Shown here: piece by piece, positions 5,399 through 5,896 of the stretch | Layout: each line of letters opens with the position of its first letter | How positions within the stretch are numbered: the first letter of the stretch is position 1 | Program-made: the position numbers and the translations under genes | The notes under the pieces: generated by a model | Told to the model about the DNA's origin: nothing | Database searches by the model: none | The model's input: the letters and a program-made list of their open reading frames with translations, nothing else | Assembly (NCBI GenBank): GCA_964554715.1 | Contig: CAZKPU010000124.1 | Span: 1 to 5,896, forward strand | Direction: 5' to 3' | DNA from: RXOA01 sp964554715 | GTDB lineage: Bacteria > Bipolaricaulota > Bipolaricaulia > UBA7950 > UBA9294 | Length of the DNA: 5,896 bases

Positions 5399-5896
5399 CT
5401 AATGACTGATCTCCAGTTGCTTCTGGCTATCCGCCTGCATCTCGAGCACAACCATCATGTGGCGTTCCAGATCCTCCGGCCGGATCCACTGCTCGTCGAC
5501 TCGGAACACGCGGTGAACGGTAAGCTCGTTCCCTTGAAGATCGTAGGTGGCGGTGTAGCTCGATACGGGTGACGCAACCTGCACATCCTCGGGCGGGACA
5601 AACGAGAACCCCTCCGGAAGAACCAAGTGAATCGATTCCTCTTCGATCCTTGGGCTCTCTTCGTAGATGAACCGCCGATCCTCGACGACCGAATCCGCCA
5701 AATCGGAGTACGGGTCCAGATCGAGAATCGGCGCCGGGGGAAGATCGACAACGAGGTCAACATCCCAATGAGCCGCGTGCGGAGCGAAGTACTCAACCCG
5801 CGTCTCGGTGGTCGCCGCATCGTCAGAAGATTGCAGGAGATCGGTCACGTCGGGCGACGGATACGAGACCCGGTAGACCCTGGAGGGCCGGTACAT
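5399..5896 (-). CDS. C-terminal part of a DUF3857/transglutaminase-like protein, cut by the window edge
   Basis: Only the last 165 residues are present. The reading frame runs open to the right edge, and the Met codon there is probably internal. The block DRRFIYEESPRIEEESIHLV (73-92), then LPEGFSFVPPEDVQVASPVS (93-112), SYTATYDLQGNELTVHRVF and an ending with IRPEDLERH is the pattern I know from the beta-sandwich tail of proteins with an N-terminal DUF3857 and a central transglutaminase-like domain: strands around L-P-x-G, then a Y-x-x-x-G-N-x-L-x-V strand, then a P-x-D-hydrophobic helix. Such proteins are usually several hundred residues long, exported or membrane-anchored, and of poorly known function. 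The catalytic part would lie outside this window. The gene stops at TAG (5401-5399) and is followed by the repeat and hairpin region, so it probably belongs to a separate transcript from the six-gene run. Confidence 0.75.
   Translation of the reverse strand: MYRPSRVYRVSYPSPDVTDLLQSSDDAATTETRVEYFAPHAAHWDVDLVVDLPPAPILDLDPYSDLADSVVEDRRFIYEESPRIEEESIHLVLPEGFSFVPPEDVQVASPVSSYTATYDLQGNELTVHRVFRVDEQWIRPEDLERHMMVVLEMQADSQKQLEISH

Noticed and set aside
5209..5451. Minus-strand frame of 80 codons containing a KPHRAA heptad repeat
   Set aside because: It overlaps the end of the DUF3857-like gene in another frame, and I see no good ribosome site for its first Met or the inner Met near 5313. The heptad follows from the 21-bp DNA repeat. 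It could be a relic, but there is not enough to call a gene.

Overview
The window is a compact, moderately GC-rich bacterial chromosomal segment in which every supportable gene lies on the minus strand, so it reads right to left. I recognise no phage, plasmid, IS, CRISPR, tRNA or rRNA sequence. The genes do not name a phylum. Gene starts with GAGG-type Shine-Dalgarno sequences, GTG and ATG starts, and a good TTGACA / extended -10 promoter at the left edge all indicate Bacteria. A full-length RsmA/KsgA (16S rRNA dimethyltransferase) makes this a core chromosomal region. The tetranucleotide GATC is strikingly dense (about 100 sites by hand count), which may be a lineage signature.

Layout in transcription order. 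(1) 5896-5399 is the C-terminal end of a large protein cut by the window edge. It resembles the tail of DUF3857/transglutaminase-type proteins. (2) 5398-5150 is a 249-bp intergenic stretch, the longest non-coding part. It holds five units of a degenerate 21-bp tandem repeat that form GC-rich hairpins, then a set of overlapping inverted repeats and a weak promoter candidate. (3) 5149-88 is a run of six tightly packed genes: a RimJ/RimL-like GNAT acetyltransferase, a small DUF5808-like protein, an ABC ATPase, an ABC-2 permease, a membrane-anchored alpha/beta hydrolase, and rsmA. Neighbouring genes overlap by 4 to 17 bases, except for a 12-bp gap between permease and hydrolase, so this is very probably one operon with translational coupling. 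(4) 87-1 holds a hairpin after rsmA and a strong leftward promoter for a gene outside the window.

How the genes may work together: the ATPase and permease make a two-component ABC-2 exporter of the DrrAB/NatAB type. The small protein is coupled to the ATPase start and may be an accessory subunit. The hydrolase has one N-terminal membrane helix and a complete Ser-Asp-His triad, so it probably acts at the outer face of the membrane, perhaps on something the exporter handles. The acetyltransferase at the front and the rRNA methyltransferase at the end have no obvious link to transport and may only share expression. The substrate cannot be told from the sequence. I found no clearly new defence or mobile system. 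The unusual items are the 21-bp repeat/hairpin array, the GATC density, the small coupled protein, and the exporter-hydrolase pairing.
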